Positions 29,590-38,989 of a stretch of 64,000 nt of DNA are shown here, piece after piece. Under the pieces are notes generated by a model. That model had not been told where the DNA came from, made no database searches, and was given only the letters and a program-made list of their open reading frames with translations. The position numbers and the translations under genes are program-made. Numbering within the stretch: position 1 is the stretch's first letter; every line of letters begins with the position of its first letter. Source of the DNA: an uncultured Pantoea sp. (GTDB taxonomy: Bacteria; Pseudomonadota; Gammaproteobacteria; Enterobacterales; Enterobacteriaceae); assembly GCA_913778495.1 (NCBI GenBank), contig CAJYVD010000030.1, positions 1 to 64,000 on the forward strand. Direction: 5' to 3'.

Positions 29590-30650
29590 TTCTCTTCCTT
29601 ACGATGGCCGTAAACGCGCGGCTGCGTGTAGTAGTCGATCAGCGGTACGCAAATGTTGGCGAGCAGGACGGCAAACGCCACGCCATCAGGATAGCCGCCA
29701 AAACTGCGGATCAGCCACACCAGTAAGCCGATCAGCGCGCCGTAAATCAGGCGGCCGCGGTTGGTGGTCGAGGCGGTCACCGGGTCGGTCGCAATGAAAA
29801 ACGCGCCCAGCATTGTAGCCCCGGAGAAGAGGTGGATCAGCGGGGTATTGAGGCTTTGGGGTGAAAACAGCCAGCCAAGCGTGGCGCACACCGCCAGCGA
29901 GGCCAGGAAGCTGACCGGGATATGCCAGCGAATGGCATTTTTTGTCAGTAACAGCAGGCCACCCAGCAGATAACCGAGATTAATCCACTGCCAGCCCAGA
30001 CCTGCCAAAACACCGCTGTAAATAGGCTGCGCCAGCAGTTGTTCAGCGCTGTGGCCAGCGCGCAGGCCGGTTTTGAAGCTATCCAGCGGCGTCGCCTGAC
30101 TGATACCGTCAACGCCCATTTGCAGCTGCTGGAGGGTGTCACCGCTGAGCGTATGCTGGGTGAAGATCATGCTCAGCGTGTCAAGAAGAGAGATTTTTAC
30201 CGTTTGCAGGGATTCAGGCGGCAGCCAGCTGGTCATCTGTACCGGGAAGGAGATCAGCAACACCACATAGCCCACCATCGCCGGATTAAAGGGGTTTTGC
30301 CCCAGTCCGCCATACAGCTGCTTGGCGATGACAATCGCGAACACGGTGCCGAGCACCACCAGCCACCACGGCGCCAGCGGCGGTATGCTGATCCCCAGCA
30401 GCAGCGCGGTGAGCAGCGCGGAGTTGTCGGCCAGCACAGGCACCACCGGCGTTTTGCGCAGGCGCAGGATAGCGCCCTCAGTCAGCCAGGCGGTCACTAT
30501 CGCCAGCAGCACCTGAACCAAAAACCCTACGCCAAAGAAATACCACTGCGCCGCCATGCCAGGCAGCGCGGCAGCCACCACCAGCAACATAATGTTGCCG
30601 GTACTGCGCCGGTTATGGGTATACGGAGAACTTGCGATACGAAAAGCCAT
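29586..30650 (-). CDS. rsxD: Electron transport complex subunit RsxD (RnfD)
   Basis: A 354-residue integral membrane subunit with about ten helices and a covalent FMN site at T187 in the SQAT motif ([10 protein letters not shown]). It also belongs to the NqrB/RnfD family. Its start codon directly abuts the rsxC stop codon with no intervening base. Confidence 0.95.
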   Translation of the reverse strand: MAFRIASSPYTHNRRSTGNIMLLVVAAALPGMAAQWYFFGVGFLVQVLLAIVTAWLTEGAILRLRKTPVVPVLADNSALLTALLLGISIPPLAPWWLVVLGTVFAIVIAKQLYGGLGQNPFNPAMVGYVVLLISFPVQMTSWLPPESLQTVKISLLDTLSMIFTQHTLSGDTLQQLQMGVDGISQATPLDSFKTGLRAGHSAEQLLAQPIYSGVLAGLGWQWINLGYLLGGLLLLTKNAIRWHIPVSFLASLAVCATLGWLFSPQSLNTPLIHLFSGATMLGAFFIATDPVTASTTNRGRLIYGALIGLLVWLIRSFGGYPDGVAFAVLLANICVPLIDYYTQPRVYGHRKEEK

Positions 30651-32834
30651 TTATTCCTCAGTGTTCAACGGCTGCTGCGCTTTTCGCGCTTTGGCACGGG
30701 CGATGGCGGCAGCGATGGCCGCTTTACGGGGATCGTCGGCGTCAGACGACGCCTCGGCTTGCTGTTGAGCCGTCGCGGGTGCCTCAGCCGACGCTTCTGC
30801 TGCCGCCGCCTTCTTCGCTTTGGCGCGGGCAATCGCCGCTGCCACGGCCACTTTGCGCGGATCCGGCTCGGCAGCGCTCAAGTCGTCAGCAGCCGGTGTT
30901 TCAGACGGGGCTTCTGCTGCCGCCGCTTTTTTCGCTTTGGCGCGGGCAATCGCCGCTGCCACGGCTGCTTTACGCGGATCCGGCTCGGCGTCGCTTGCGT
31001 CGTCAGTAGCCGGTGCCTCAGACGGGGCTTCTGCTGCTGCGGATTTCTTCGCTTTGGCGCGGGCAATTGCCGCTTCAACGGCCGCTTTGCGCGGATCCGG
31101 CTCGGCGGCGCTTGCGTCGTCAGCAGCCGGTGCCTCAGACGGGGCTTCTGCTGCTGCGGATTTCTTCGCTTTGGCGCGGGCAATCGCCGCTTCAACGGCT
31201 GCTTTGCGCGGATCGCCGGATTGACGGCTGAGTGGTTCCGTCTCTGCCTGCTTTTCAGCCTGCTGTGCCAGCGCTTGAGCATGACGGGCCTCGCGCTCGG
31301 CAAGCTGCTGCTCGGCGCTGGCCTCACGCGCCTTCACGCGCGCCGTTGCCGCGTCCAGTTCGCCGCGCGCGCTGCCTGCGACGCGCTGTTTCGCCTGCTC
31401 ATGACGCGCTTCTCGCGCCTGTTTTTCCCGCTCAAGTCGGGCCTGACGCGCCTCGAAGCGCGCTTTGGCTTCCGCCGTGCGGCGCGCTTCTAAATCAATA
31501 GCGCGCAGCTCCGCTTTTTCCTGACGATAGTACTGCACCAGCGGAATATTGCTGGGGCAGACGTAGGCGCAGGCCCCGCACTCAATACAATCATCAATAT
31601 TGTGCGCGCGCGCTTTATCGTGATCGCCGCCCTGGCTGTACCAGAAAAGCTGCTGTGGCAGCAAATTGGCGGGACAGGCGTCAGCACAGGCGCTGCAGCG
31701 AATGCACGCTTGCTCTTGCTGATCGTGTCCCATCTCGCTCGCGGACGGCGCCAGGATACAGTTGGAAATCTTCATCAGCGGCACATCCAGCGAGGGCAGG
31801 GTAAAGCCCATCAGCGGACCGCCCATAATCACCATCTGCTTGCTGCCGGGCTTGAAGCCCACGTGGCGCAGCAGGTGACTGACGGGCGTGCCGAGTCGTC
31901 CCCAGACGTTGCGCGGCTGAGCGATCGCCTCACCGGTCAGCGTCACCACGCGCTCCGTGATCGGCTCACCGTCGACGATGGCACGTTTCACCGCCCACGC
32001 GGTACCGACGTTTTGCATCAGCACGCCGATATCGGTCGAGCGTCCGCCGTGCGGCACTTCGCGTCCGGTCAGAATCTTGGTTAACTGCTTCGCGCCGCCT
32101 GAAGGGTATTTGGTGGGGATTACGCGCAGCTGCAGCTCGCGATCGCCGCCCAGCGCCTGCTTCAGCGCGGCGATGGCCTGCGGTTTGTTGTCTTCGATCC
32201 CGATCAGCACGCGTTCGGCCTGCAGCACCCAGGCGAGAATGCGACAGCCTTCCAGCACTTCAGCGGCGCAATCCTGCATCAGGCGATCGTCGGCGGTGAT
32301 GTAAGGTTCGCACTCGGCGGCGTTAATAATCAGCGTTTTCACACCGCGCAGACCGCCGCGCAGCTTGGTGGACGTGGGGAAACCGGCGCCGCCAAGTCCG
32401 GCCACGCCCGCAGCATGAATGCGTTTCACCACGTCTTCGCGTGACAGGGCGCGATAGTCAGGTTGGGGATCCAGCGTGGTCCAGCGATCTTCGCCGTCGG
32501 CGCGCAAGAACACGCACAGTTCGGACAAGCCGGACGGATGCGCCGTCATGTGTGGCGCGATAGCTTCAATGGTGCCAGACGTTGGCGCATGCACCGGCAG
32601 CATCCGCCCGTGGCCAAAGGTCAACGGATCGCCGCGCAGCACGCGATCGCCGGGAGATACGCAGAGTTCACCTTCGTGACCAATGTGCTGCTTAAGCGGA
32701 ATGATCAAGCGTTCCGGCAGCGGCAGGGTACTCAGCGGCGTACCGTTAGACTGGGTTTTCATTTCGGGCGGATGAATGCCGCCCTGGAAATCCCATAATT
32801 TCTCTTTGCGGAAGAGATTCAAAAGATTACGCAT
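30651..32834 (-). CDS. rsxC: Electron transport complex subunit RsxC (RnfC) with repetitive tail
   Basis: The NADH- and FMN-binding subunit of the Rsx complex. The 727-residue protein has the nucleotide-binding [12 protein letters not shown] segment near residue 150 and two [4Fe-4S] ferredoxin motifs ([12 protein letters not shown] and [12 protein letters not shown]) near residues 380-425. From about residue 545 to the end it holds five copies of DPRKAAV[11 protein letters not shown] joined by acidic, alanine/proline-rich linkers. This tail is typical of gammaproteobacterial RsxC and its copy number varies. The end overlaps nothing; the start overlaps rsxB by eight bases. Confidence 0.95.
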   Translation of the reverse strand: MRNLLNLFRKEKLWDFQGGIHPPEMKTQSNGTPLSTLPLPERLIIPLKQHIGHEGELCVSPGDRVLRGDPLTFGHGRMLPVHAPTSGTIEAIAPHMTAHPSGLSELCVFLRADGEDRWTTLDPQPDYRALSREDVVKRIHAAGVAGLGGAGFPTSTKLRGGLRGVKTLIINAAECEPYITADDRLMQDCAAEVLEGCRILAWVLQAERVLIGIEDNKPQAIAALKQALGGDRELQLRVIPTKYPSGGAKQLTKILTGREVPHGGRSTDIGVLMQNVGTAWAVKRAIVDGEPITERVVTLTGEAIAQPRNVWGRLGTPVSHLLRHVGFKPGSKQMVIMGGPLMGFTLPSLDVPLMKISNCILAPSASEMGHDQQEQACIRCSACADACPANLLPQQLFWYSQGGDHDKARAHNIDDCIECGACAYVCPSNIPLVQYYRQEKAELRAIDLEARRTAEAKARFEARQARLEREKQAREARHEQAKQRVAGSARGELDAATARVKAREASAEQQLAEREARHAQALAQQAEKQAETEPLSRQSGDPRKAAVEAAIARAKAKKSAAAEAPSEAPAADDASAAEPDPRKAAVEAAIARAKAKKSAAAEAPSEAPATDDASDAEPDPRKAAVAAAIARAKAKKAAAAEAPSETPAADDLSAAEPDPRKVAVAAAIARAKAKKAAAAEASAEAPATAQQQAEASSDADDPRKAAIAAAIARAKARKAQQPLNTEE
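30664..31221. repeat. 117-bp tandem repeats inside rsxC
   Basis: Five imperfect direct repeats are visible, with TTCGCTTTGG recurring at 30814, 30931, 31048 and 31165, exactly 117 bases (39 codons) apart. A first, slightly diverged copy lies near 30683. They encode the alternating basic helix and acidic linker of the RsxC tail. The inner copies are very similar at the DNA level, so recent expansion or contraction by slippage or recombination is likely. Confidence 0.9.
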
Positions 32835-33405
32835 GGCTGTCTACCGTGATGACCCGGACAGGAATGGTGTTGAGATCCCACTTCCAGTTGGCCGTGGTGG
32901 TGGCCACCGGACGCATCTCAATGCAGTCGGTTGGGCAGGGCGCCACGCAGAGATCGCAGCCGGTGCACACATCGCTCAGCACGGTATGCATGGCGCGAGT
33001 CGCGCCCACGATGGCATCAACCGGACACGCCTGAATACATTTGGTGCACCCGATGCAGTTGGCTTCATCAATCCACGCGACGGTACGCACCGGTTCCAGC
33101 ACGCTCTGATCGCCGTCCAGCGGCTGCGGCTCCACGTTCAGCAGCGCGGCCAGTTTCAGCATGGTCTGTTCGCCGCCGGGGGCGCATTTGTTAATGGCTT
33201 CGCCGTTGTTGCCCACCGCATCGGCGTAGGGACGGCAGCCGGGGTAGCCACACTGCCCGCACTGGCTCTGCGGCAAAATGGCGTCAATTTGCTCGACGAT
33301 CGGATCGTCTTCCACCGCGAAGCGGCGCGAAGCGTAGCCAAGTAGCGCGCCAAACACCAGACTCAGCGCCGCCAATACCGCGATAGCAATCCAAATCGCA
33401 CTCAT
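32827..33405 (-). CDS. rsxB: Electron transport complex subunit RsxB (RnfB)
   Basis: A 192-residue ferredoxin-like subunit with an N-terminal membrane anchor, the four-cysteine motif [10 protein letters not shown] near residue 50, and two 4Fe-4S motifs [12 protein letters not shown] and [12 protein letters not shown]. It relays electrons within the complex. Its start overlaps the rsxA stop by one base. Confidence 0.96.
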   Translation of the reverse strand: MSAIWIAIAVLAALSLVFGALLGYASRRFAVEDDPIVEQIDAILPQSQCGQCGYPGCRPYADAVGNNGEAINKCAPGGEQTMLKLAALLNVEPQPLDGDQSVLEPVRTVAWIDEANCIGCTKCIQACPVDAIVGATRAMHTVLSDVCTGCDLCVAPCPTDCIEMRPVATTTANWKWDLNTIPVRVITVDSHA

Positions 33406-33986
33406 CAGAATTTCACCAGCCCGGTAAAGCCCATAAAGGCCAGCGCCATTAAGCCTGCGGTGATCAACGCAATCGAGTTACCCTTGAAGGGCGCGGGCAC
33501 ATTGGCCAGCACCAGACGCTCACGCATTCCGGCAAACAGCACCATCACCAGCGAAAAGCCCAGCGACGCACTGAAACCGTACAGCGCGGCCTGCAGAAAC
33601 GTATGATTCAGGTTCACGCTCAGCAGCGGTACGCCCAGCACTGCGCAGTTGGTGGTGATCAGCGGCAAGAAAATTCCCAGCAGGCGGTAGAGCGACGGAC
33701 TGGTTTTACGCACCACCATCTCGGTGAACTGCACCACCACCGCAATCACCAGGATATAGGCCATGGTGCGCAGATACACGAGATCGAGCGGTACCAAAAT
33801 TAAATGGTTCACCAGCCACGCGCAGATGGCGGCGAGGGTGATCACAAAGGTCGTGGCAAGTCCCATGCCGATGGCCGTTTCCAATTTTTTTGACACGCCC
33901 ATAAACGGACAGAGGCCGAGGAATTTCACCAACACGAAGTTGTTTACCAGCACGGTGCCAATAAAGAGAAGCAGATAGTCGGTCAT
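33405..33986 (-). CDS. rsxA: Electron transport complex subunit RsxA (RnfA)
   Basis: A 193-residue integral membrane subunit with six predicted helices, starting [19 protein letters not shown], and the first gene of the rsxABCDGE-nth operon. Conserved [10 protein letters not shown] and [12 protein letters not shown] line the membrane core together with RsxE. A 120-base gap separates it from ydgK upstream, where the operon promoter probably lies. Confidence 0.96.
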   Translation of the reverse strand: MTDYLLLFIGTVLVNNFVLVKFLGLCPFMGVSKKLETAIGMGLATTFVITLAAICAWLVNHLILVPLDLVYLRTMAYILVIAVVVQFTEMVVRKTSPSLYRLLGIFLPLITTNCAVLGVPLLSVNLNHTFLQAALYGFSASLGFSLVMVLFAGMRERLVLANVPAPFKGNSIALITAGLMALAFMGFTGLVKF

Positions 33987-34106
33987 TTTTTAACCTGGGA
34001 AGCCAAAAGGCCACTATTATCCGGAAATGAGAGATGCATCTCAACCTTTACAAAAAAGGGCGGCAGGTTAACCGCACTCAGGACCACATTGCTGACAAAA
34101 AACGCA

Positions 34107-34550
34107 TCAGGGACGGACAAACGTCTGTTTTACGCGCTGTGATCGCTTGAAATAGGGCACAAAAACGGCTGCGGCCAGCAGAGACAACAGCAGCGTTTGT
34201 AGGGCTTTACCATCCGCGACCGGCGTGAAAGCAAAGGTTTTCAGGGCCAACAGCACGGTTATCAGCAGCCACAGGATGAAATGACGCGGTAAGCGGCGCG
34301 AACGCTGACAGAAAATCCAACACACCCACAGGCTGTAAAGCCATACGCCGGCGGCGGTCAGCAGCGAGACCGCCCACTGCGTCAGTAAGCTGCCGCCGTG
34401 CGCAAACAGCGTCTGGCGCAGCGTGCTGTCGAACAGCGGGCTAAGATACATCGCCAGCACCAACGCGCTGGTCAGCAGGGTCATGATTAACCAGGCAAGC
34501 GGCAGCAGCAGCCAGCCTGCGATACGCGGCGGAGAAAGCGATTCGGTCAT
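34107..34550 (-). CDS. ydgK: DUF2569-type inner membrane protein YdgK
   Basis: A 147-residue protein with four predicted membrane segments, starting MTESLSPPRIAGWLLLPLAW; the GGWLLLPL-type start is typical of this family. Function is unknown. The frame is open 30 codons further upstream, but hydrophobic topology and family resemblance favour the ATG at 34550. It lies between cnu and rsxA, as in E. coli, all on the same strand. Confidence 0.8.
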   Translation of the reverse strand: MTESLSPPRIAGWLLLPLAWLIMTLLTSALVLAMYLSPLFDSTLRQTLFAHGGSLLTQWAVSLLTAAGVWLYSLWVCWIFCQRSRRLPRHFILWLLITVLLALKTFAFTPVADGKALQTLLLSLLAAAVFVPYFKRSQRVKQTFVRP

Positions 34551-34643
34551 GTCAGGCGTCCAGTCAGGAGAGGTGTGCGCGGAAAAGCGTGCGGAAGGCG
34601 CGCTGGCGAAGAACGGCGTAAGAGGAAACGCCACGGACAATTT

Positions 34644-34859
34644 TTACATCACATAGTGCCAGACAGATTTCGGTACGCAGCCGAGATCGTAAAGGCGACC
34701 GCCGGAAACCAACTCCGCCCGACGGTGATCGGCTGCACGGTACATATTAATGATGTCACTGTCATCGGTGAGAGAGTAATTGAGGTGATCGTAGAGTTTT
34801 TCCAGACTCTCAAGGTTGTTCACTTTGCGGAATTTCAGCAGGTAATCGAGCGCGGTCAT
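34644..34859 (-). CDS. cnu: OriC-binding nucleoid-associated protein Cnu (YdgT)
   Basis: A 71-residue Hha/YdgT family protein that binds H-NS and StpA and modulates silencing of horizontally acquired genes. The [18 protein letters not shown] core and the PKSVWHYV C-terminus are almost identical to E. coli Cnu. The ATG at 34859 gives the E. coli length; another ATG three codons upstream is possible. It is the last gene of the region that keeps E. coli gene order. Confidence 0.95.
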   Translation of the reverse strand: MTALDYLLKFRKVNNLESLEKLYDHLNYSLTDDSDIINMYRAADHRRAELVSGGRLYDLGCVPKSVWHYVM

Positions 34860-34968
34860 GAGTGCCATTTATTATATAGGGTGTCGAAGTGCCCAAGTAT
34901 AGGGAGCGCGCCGATAGAGTCCATATGGGGTGCGCAAAAAAATGTAAAATCAGATTAAGCGCCCAACT

Positions 34969-34990
34969 GGCTTAGCTAAAGCCTGTTTTT
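34969..34990 (+). terminator. Orphan terminator-like hairpin
   Basis: GGCTT-AGCTA-AAGCC is followed by TGTTTTT. The stem is short. No plus-strand gene lies upstream (cnu and ydgK are on the minus strand), so it either ends an unannotated small RNA or is fortuitous. Confidence 0.3.
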
Positions 34991-35201
34991 CGTGACTTTA
35001 CCCGTTCGCATGCCCGACTTCCGTAAGAGAACAGTCAACCGCTGTGCCATGAAAGGCAGACCGCCGGATTCGCGGGTTGCAGGGGCGTAGGTTGCCCTTA
35101 GCTCACGTCATACCCGAAAATGCGCATTTGCAAGTGTGTCTACCGTCACAAAACTCACCTTTCTCTGCGACAGCGCGCGGCGACCATTCTTTACGCGATA
35201 G

Positions 35202-35217
35202 CTGTAATCGTTTCCAG
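35202..35217. promoter_or_regulatory. GalR/GalS-like operator upstream of ytfQ
   Basis: CTGTAATCGTTTCCAG resembles the GalR-family operator GTGTAANCGNTTACAC, keeping TGTAA, the central CG and a mostly conserved right arm. It lies about 230 bases before the ytfQ start. Galactofuranose uptake genes are plausible GalR targets. Confidence 0.5.
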
Positions 35218-35446
35218 GCGGGGCAATCATAAACGATTCTGTTTATTAACTTTATTTAAAACGCGCGCTAAATGTCATCAGGCGTTTTGTCCATAACCAC
35301 AGAAGCCAATTACTGCAAGCCATTGATGTAACTCCTTTAATTCACTCTGAATTGTGAACTGCGTCGCGCTAGTTTTCCCGCTTTTACGCCAAGCTTAAGC
35401 CGCGTTTGTACCCCGACAACACACTCCCTTCAGAGGAATGACAACT

Positions 35447-36403
35447 ATGTGGAAACGTTTACTCTTGACCGCCATGGTCAGCGCTGCACTCAGCGGTACG
35501 GCCTCCGCCGCCGACATGACGGTGGGCTTCTCGCAGGTGGGCTCGGAGTCAGGCTGGCGCTCTGCGGAAACCAACGTGGCGAAAAGCGAAGCGCAAAAGC
35601 GCGGTATTACCCTGAAAATCGCCGATGGTCAGCAGAAGCAGGAGAATCAGATCAAAGCCGTGCGCTCCTTTATTGCGCAGGGCGTGGATGCCATCTTTAT
35701 TGCGCCGGTGGTGCAAACCGGATGGGAACCGGTGCTGGAAGAAGCCAAAGACGCCAAGATCCCCGTTTTCTTGCTGGACCGCGCCATTGTAGTGAAAGAC
35801 AAATCGCTCTACATGTCAGTGATCACCGCCGACAACGTGCTGGAAGGTAAGCTCATCGGCGACTGGCTGGTCAAAACCGTCGGCAATAAACCTTGTAACG
35901 TGGTAGAGCTGCAGGGCACCGTGGGCGCCAGCGTCGCCATCGATCGTAAAAAAGGCTTTGCTGAAGCCATCAGCGGCCACAACAACATCAAAGTGGTGCG
36001 CTCGCAGTCCGGCGACTTTACCCGCAGCAAGGGTAAAGAGGTCATGGAAAGCTTTATCAAAGCCGAGAACAACGGCAAAAACATCTGCATGGTGTATGCG
36101 CATAATGATGACATGGCGATCGGTGCCATTCAGGCCATTAAAGAGGCGGGTCTGAAACCCGGTAAAGATATTCTGACCGGCTCCATCGATGGCGTGCCGG
36201 ACATTTATAAAGCCATGCTGGCGGGCGAAGCGAACGCCAATGTCGAGCTGACGCCAAACATGGCCGGTCCGGCGTTTGACGCACTGGAAAAATTCAAGAA
36301 AGACGGCACCGTGCCGCCAAAAATCATCAAAACCGAATCGAAACTGTTCCTGCCTGCCGATGCCCAGGCTGAACTCGATAAAAAGAAAAACATGGGTTAC
36401 TGA
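35447..36403 (+). CDS. ytfQ: Galactofuranose ABC transporter, binding protein
   Basis: A 318-residue periplasmic binding protein that captures galactofuranose for the CUT2 transporter YtfQRT-YjfF. The signal peptide ends near residue 21 (ASA-AD). Long identical stretches with E. coli YtfQ are visible, for example GFSQVGSESGWR and AHNDDMAIGAIQAIKEAGLKPG. The start has an AGAGG ribosome site. A terminator-like hairpin separates it from ytfR, which would keep binding protein levels higher than those of the membrane parts. Confidence 0.95.
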   Translation: MWKRLLLTAMVSAALSGTASAADMTVGFSQVGSESGWRSAETNVAKSEAQKRGITLKIADGQQKQENQIKAVRSFIAQGVDAIFIAPVVQTGWEPVLEEAKDAKIPVFLLDRAIVVKDKSLYMSVITADNVLEGKLIGDWLVKTVGNKPCNVVELQGTVGASVAIDRKKGFAEAISGHNNIKVVRSQSGDFTRSKGKEVMESFIKAENNGKNICMVYAHNDDMAIGAIQAIKEAGLKPGKDILTGSIDGVPDIYKAMLAGEANANVELTPNMAGPAFDALEKFKKDGTVPPKIIKTESKLFLPADAQAELDKKKNMGY

Positions 36404-36412
36404 TCCCCGCAG

Positions 36413-36434
36413 CCGCCCTTCGGGGCGGTTTTTT
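36413..36434 (+). terminator. Intercistronic attenuating terminator between ytfQ and ytfR
   Basis: CCGCCC-TTCG-GGGCGG is a very stable UUCG-loop hairpin followed by six T residues, nine bases past the ytfQ stop and 26 bases before ytfR. Partial read-through would give more binding protein than ATPase and permease. Confidence 0.8.
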
Positions 36435-36459
36435 CATGACGTAAGCGAGGTAGAACCTG

Positions 36460-37980
36460 ATGAGCAGTTCTGAACAGACGACGCTGTTAACGCTTGACGG
36501 CATCAGCAAAGGATTTCCCGGCGTTAAAGCGCTGGATAACGTCTCTTTTAGCATCCGCAAGGGTGAGATCATGGCGTTGTTAGGCGAAAACGGTGCGGGC
36601 AAGTCAACCTTAATTAAAGTGCTGACCGGCGTGTACACGCGCGACGCGGGCACTATTACCCTGAACGGCAGCGCGATTTCACCACACAGCACCGCAGAGG
36701 CACAGCGCCTCGGCATCGGTACCGTTTATCAGGAAGTGAACATGCTGCCGAATATGTCGGTGGCCGATAACCTCTATATTGGTCGTGAGCCGCGCCGCTT
36801 TGGTCTGATTGACCGTAAGCGCATGGTGCGCGACGCGGATGCGCTGATGCGCAACGCCGGTTTCGCGCTGGACGTCACGCGTCCGCTCGGCCACTTCTCG
36901 GTCGCGATGCAGCAAATTATCGCCATCTGCCGCGCGGTGGATCTCTCCGCCCAAGTGCTGATCCTCGATGAACCCACCGCCAGCCTGGACGCCAGCGAAG
37001 TTGAGATGCTGTTCACCCTGATGGATCAGCTGCGCGCCAAAGGGATGAGCCTGATTTTCGTTACCCATTTTCTCGATCAGGTGTACCGCATCACCGATCG
37101 CATCACGGTACTGCGCAACGGGCAATTTATCGCCACGCGCGACACCGCCTCGCTGCCGCAGCTCGATCTGATAAAACTGATGCTGGGACGCGAGCTGTTG
37201 GAAACCGCGCTCCAGCGCCAGGGAAGTACGCTGCGCAGCAACCAGCCGGTCGTGTCGTTTACCGATTACGGCAAGAAAGGCACCATTGAACCGTTCAACC
37301 TCAGCGTGCGTCCCGGTGAAGTGGTGGGGCTGGCGGGCCTGCTGGGCTCAGGCCGCACCGAAACAGCGGAAGTGCTGTTTGGTATTCGCCGCGCCGACAG
37401 CGGCACTGCCACCATCAAAGGTAAAGTGCAGCCCATTCGCACCCCGGCGCAGGCCTCGCGTTTGGGCATGGGCTTTTGCCCGGAAGATCGCAAAACCGAC
37501 GGCATCATTGGCGCGGCCTCGGTGCGCGAGAACATCATTCTGGCGCTGCAGGCGCAGCGCGGCTGGCTGCGGCCGATCAAACGCCGTGAACAGCAGGCGA
37601 TTGCCGAGCGCTTTATCAAAAGCCTCGGCATTCGCACGCCGCATGCCGATCAGCCGGTGGAGCTGCTCTCCGGCGGTAATCAGCAAAAGGTGCTGCTGTC
37701 GCGCTGGCTGGTGACCAAACCGCAGTTTTTAATTCTGGATGAACCCACGCGCGGCATTGATGTGGGCGCGCATGCGGAAATTATCCGCCTGATCGAATCC
37801 CTGTGCGCTGACGGGCTGGCGCTGCTGGTGATCTCCTCGGAACTTGAAGAGCTGGTGGGCTATGCCGACCGCGTATTGATCATGCGCGATCTCAAACAGG
37901 TCGCCGAAATCCCCCTGGAGCAGCTGTCGGTAGCATCCATTGTGAATGCCATTGCCGATGGAGGAACACAACATGCTTGA
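36460..37980 (+). CDS. ytfR: Galactofuranose ABC transporter, ATP-binding protein
   Basis: A 506-residue duplicated ATPase of the sugar (CUT2) family. The first domain has Walker A GENGAGKST near residue 44 and ILDEPTASLD; its ABC signature is degenerate (FSVAMQQ). The second has the altered P-loop GLLGSGRTE and an intact LSGGNQQK signature. It powers uptake by YtfT and YjfF. The stop overlaps the ytfT start region. Confidence 0.95.
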   Translation: MSSSEQTTLLTLDGISKGFPGVKALDNVSFSIRKGEIMALLGENGAGKSTLIKVLTGVYTRDAGTITLNGSAISPHSTAEAQRLGIGTVYQEVNMLPNMSVADNLYIGREPRRFGLIDRKRMVRDADALMRNAGFALDVTRPLGHFSVAMQQIIAICRAVDLSAQVLILDEPTASLDASEVEMLFTLMDQLRAKGMSLIFVTHFLDQVYRITDRITVLRNGQFIATRDTASLPQLDLIKLMLGRELLETALQRQGSTLRSNQPVVSFTDYGKKGTIEPFNLSVRPGEVVGLAGLLGSGRTETAEVLFGIRRADSGTATIKGKVQPIRTPAQASRLGMGFCPEDRKTDGIIGAASVRENIILALQAQRGWLRPIKRREQQAIAERFIKSLGIRTPHADQPVELLSGGNQQKVLLSRWLVTKPQFLILDEPTRGIDVGAHAEIIRLIESLCADGLALLVISSELEELVGYADRVLIMRDLKQVAEIPLEQLSVASIVNAIADGGTQHA

Positions 37981-38989
37981 ATCGCCTATGACACAGCCAA
38001 AAACGCAGCGGCCCAGGCGCAAAATGCCGCAGGGGATGCCGCAGCTGGTGGCGCTGATTCTGGTGCTGCTGATCGACAGCGTGGTGGCGAATAACTTTTT
38101 TGCCATCCACGTGCAGGACGGGCGCCTGTTTGGCAGCCCCATCGATATCCTCAACCGCGCGGCGCCGGTAGCGCTGTTGGCCATTGGCATGACGCTGGTG
38201 ATCGCCACCGGCGGCATCGACCTGTCGGTCGGCGCGGTAATGGCGATAGCGGGTGCCACCGCCGCCACGCTGACGGTATCCGGACACAGTCTGGGCGTGA
38301 TTATTCTCGCCACGCTGGGCACCGGTCTGGCGTGCGGTCTGTGGAACGGCGTACTGGTGGCGCTGTTAAAAATCCAGCCTTTTGTCGCCACGCTGATCCT
38401 GATGGTAGCGGGCCGCGGCGTGGCGCAGCTGATCACGCAGGGGCAAATTGTGACGTTTAACAGCGATAGTCTGTCCTGGTTCGGCAGCGGCGCGCTGTGG
38501 CTGCTGCCCGTGCCGGTATGGATCACGCTGCTGCTGGCGCTGCTGATGTGGCTCTTGGTGCGCAAAACCGCCTTAGGGCTGTTTATTGAGGCGGTGGGGA
38601 TCAACCTGCGCGCGGCGCGTAACGCGGGCGTCAATGGCTGGCTGGTGGTGATGTCCACCTATCTGATCAGCGGCCTCTGCGCCGCCGTGGCGGGATTGAT
38701 CGTGGCGGCGGATATTCGCGGCGCCGATGCCAACAACGCCGGATTATGGCTGGAGCTGGACGCCATTCTGGCGGTGGTTATCGGCGGAGCTTCGCTGATG
38801 GGCGGGCGGTTTAACATCGTCCTGTCGCTGGTGGGCGCGCTGATTATCCAGGCGATGAATACCGGCATCTTACTCTCTGGCTTTCCGCCCGAATTAAACC
38901 AGGTTGTCAAAGCGGTGGTGGTGATGTGCGTTCTGCTGCTGCAGTCACCGCGTTTTATTGCCATGCTGAAAGGGAGACGTCCGAAATGA
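37973..38989 (+). CDS. ytfT: Galactofuranose ABC transporter, permease YtfT
   Basis: A 338-residue inner-membrane permease with the family signature IGMTLVIATGGIDLSVGA near residue 80 and GGASLMGG near residue 275. The ATG at 37973 overlaps the ytfR stop and has a GGAGG ribosome site; it also gives the same N-terminal length as E. coli. It forms a heterodimer with YjfF. Confidence 0.94.
   Translation: MLESPMTQPKTQRPRRKMPQGMPQLVALILVLLIDSVVANNFFAIHVQDGRLFGSPIDILNRAAPVALLAIGMTLVIATGGIDLSVGAVMAIAGATAATLTVSGHSLGVIILATLGTGLACGLWNGVLVALLKIQPFVATLILMVAGRGVAQLITQGQIVTFNSDSLSWFGSGALWLLPVPVWITLLLALLMWLLVRKTALGLFIEAVGINLRAARNAGVNGWLVVMSTYLISGLCAAVAGLIVAADIRGADANNAGLWLELDAILAVVIGGASLMGGRFNIVLSLVGALIIQAMNTGILLSGFPPELNQVVKAVVVMCVLLLQSPRFIAMLKGRRPK

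Larger units (their letters stand above)
34860..35446. other. Boundary region between cnu and ytfQ
   Basis: These 587 bases separate the conserved core from the accessory region and contain no supported protein gene. They hold a terminator-like hairpin on the plus strand (34969-34990), a GalR-like operator (35202-35217), and an A/T-rich stretch (35228-35270) likely to contain the ytfQ promoter. Confidence 0.5.

Noticed and set aside
30664-31221. Possible CRISPR array from regularly spaced repeats
   Set aside because: The 117-base period, coding function in rsxC and lack of short repeats with unique spacers exclude it.
30039-31493. A 484-codon open frame on the plus strand opposite rsxD and rsxC
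   Set aside because: It arises from the repetitive GC-rich rsxC tail; the predicted protein is a low-complexity arginine/cysteine-rich repeat, while the minus strand encodes a conserved operon.
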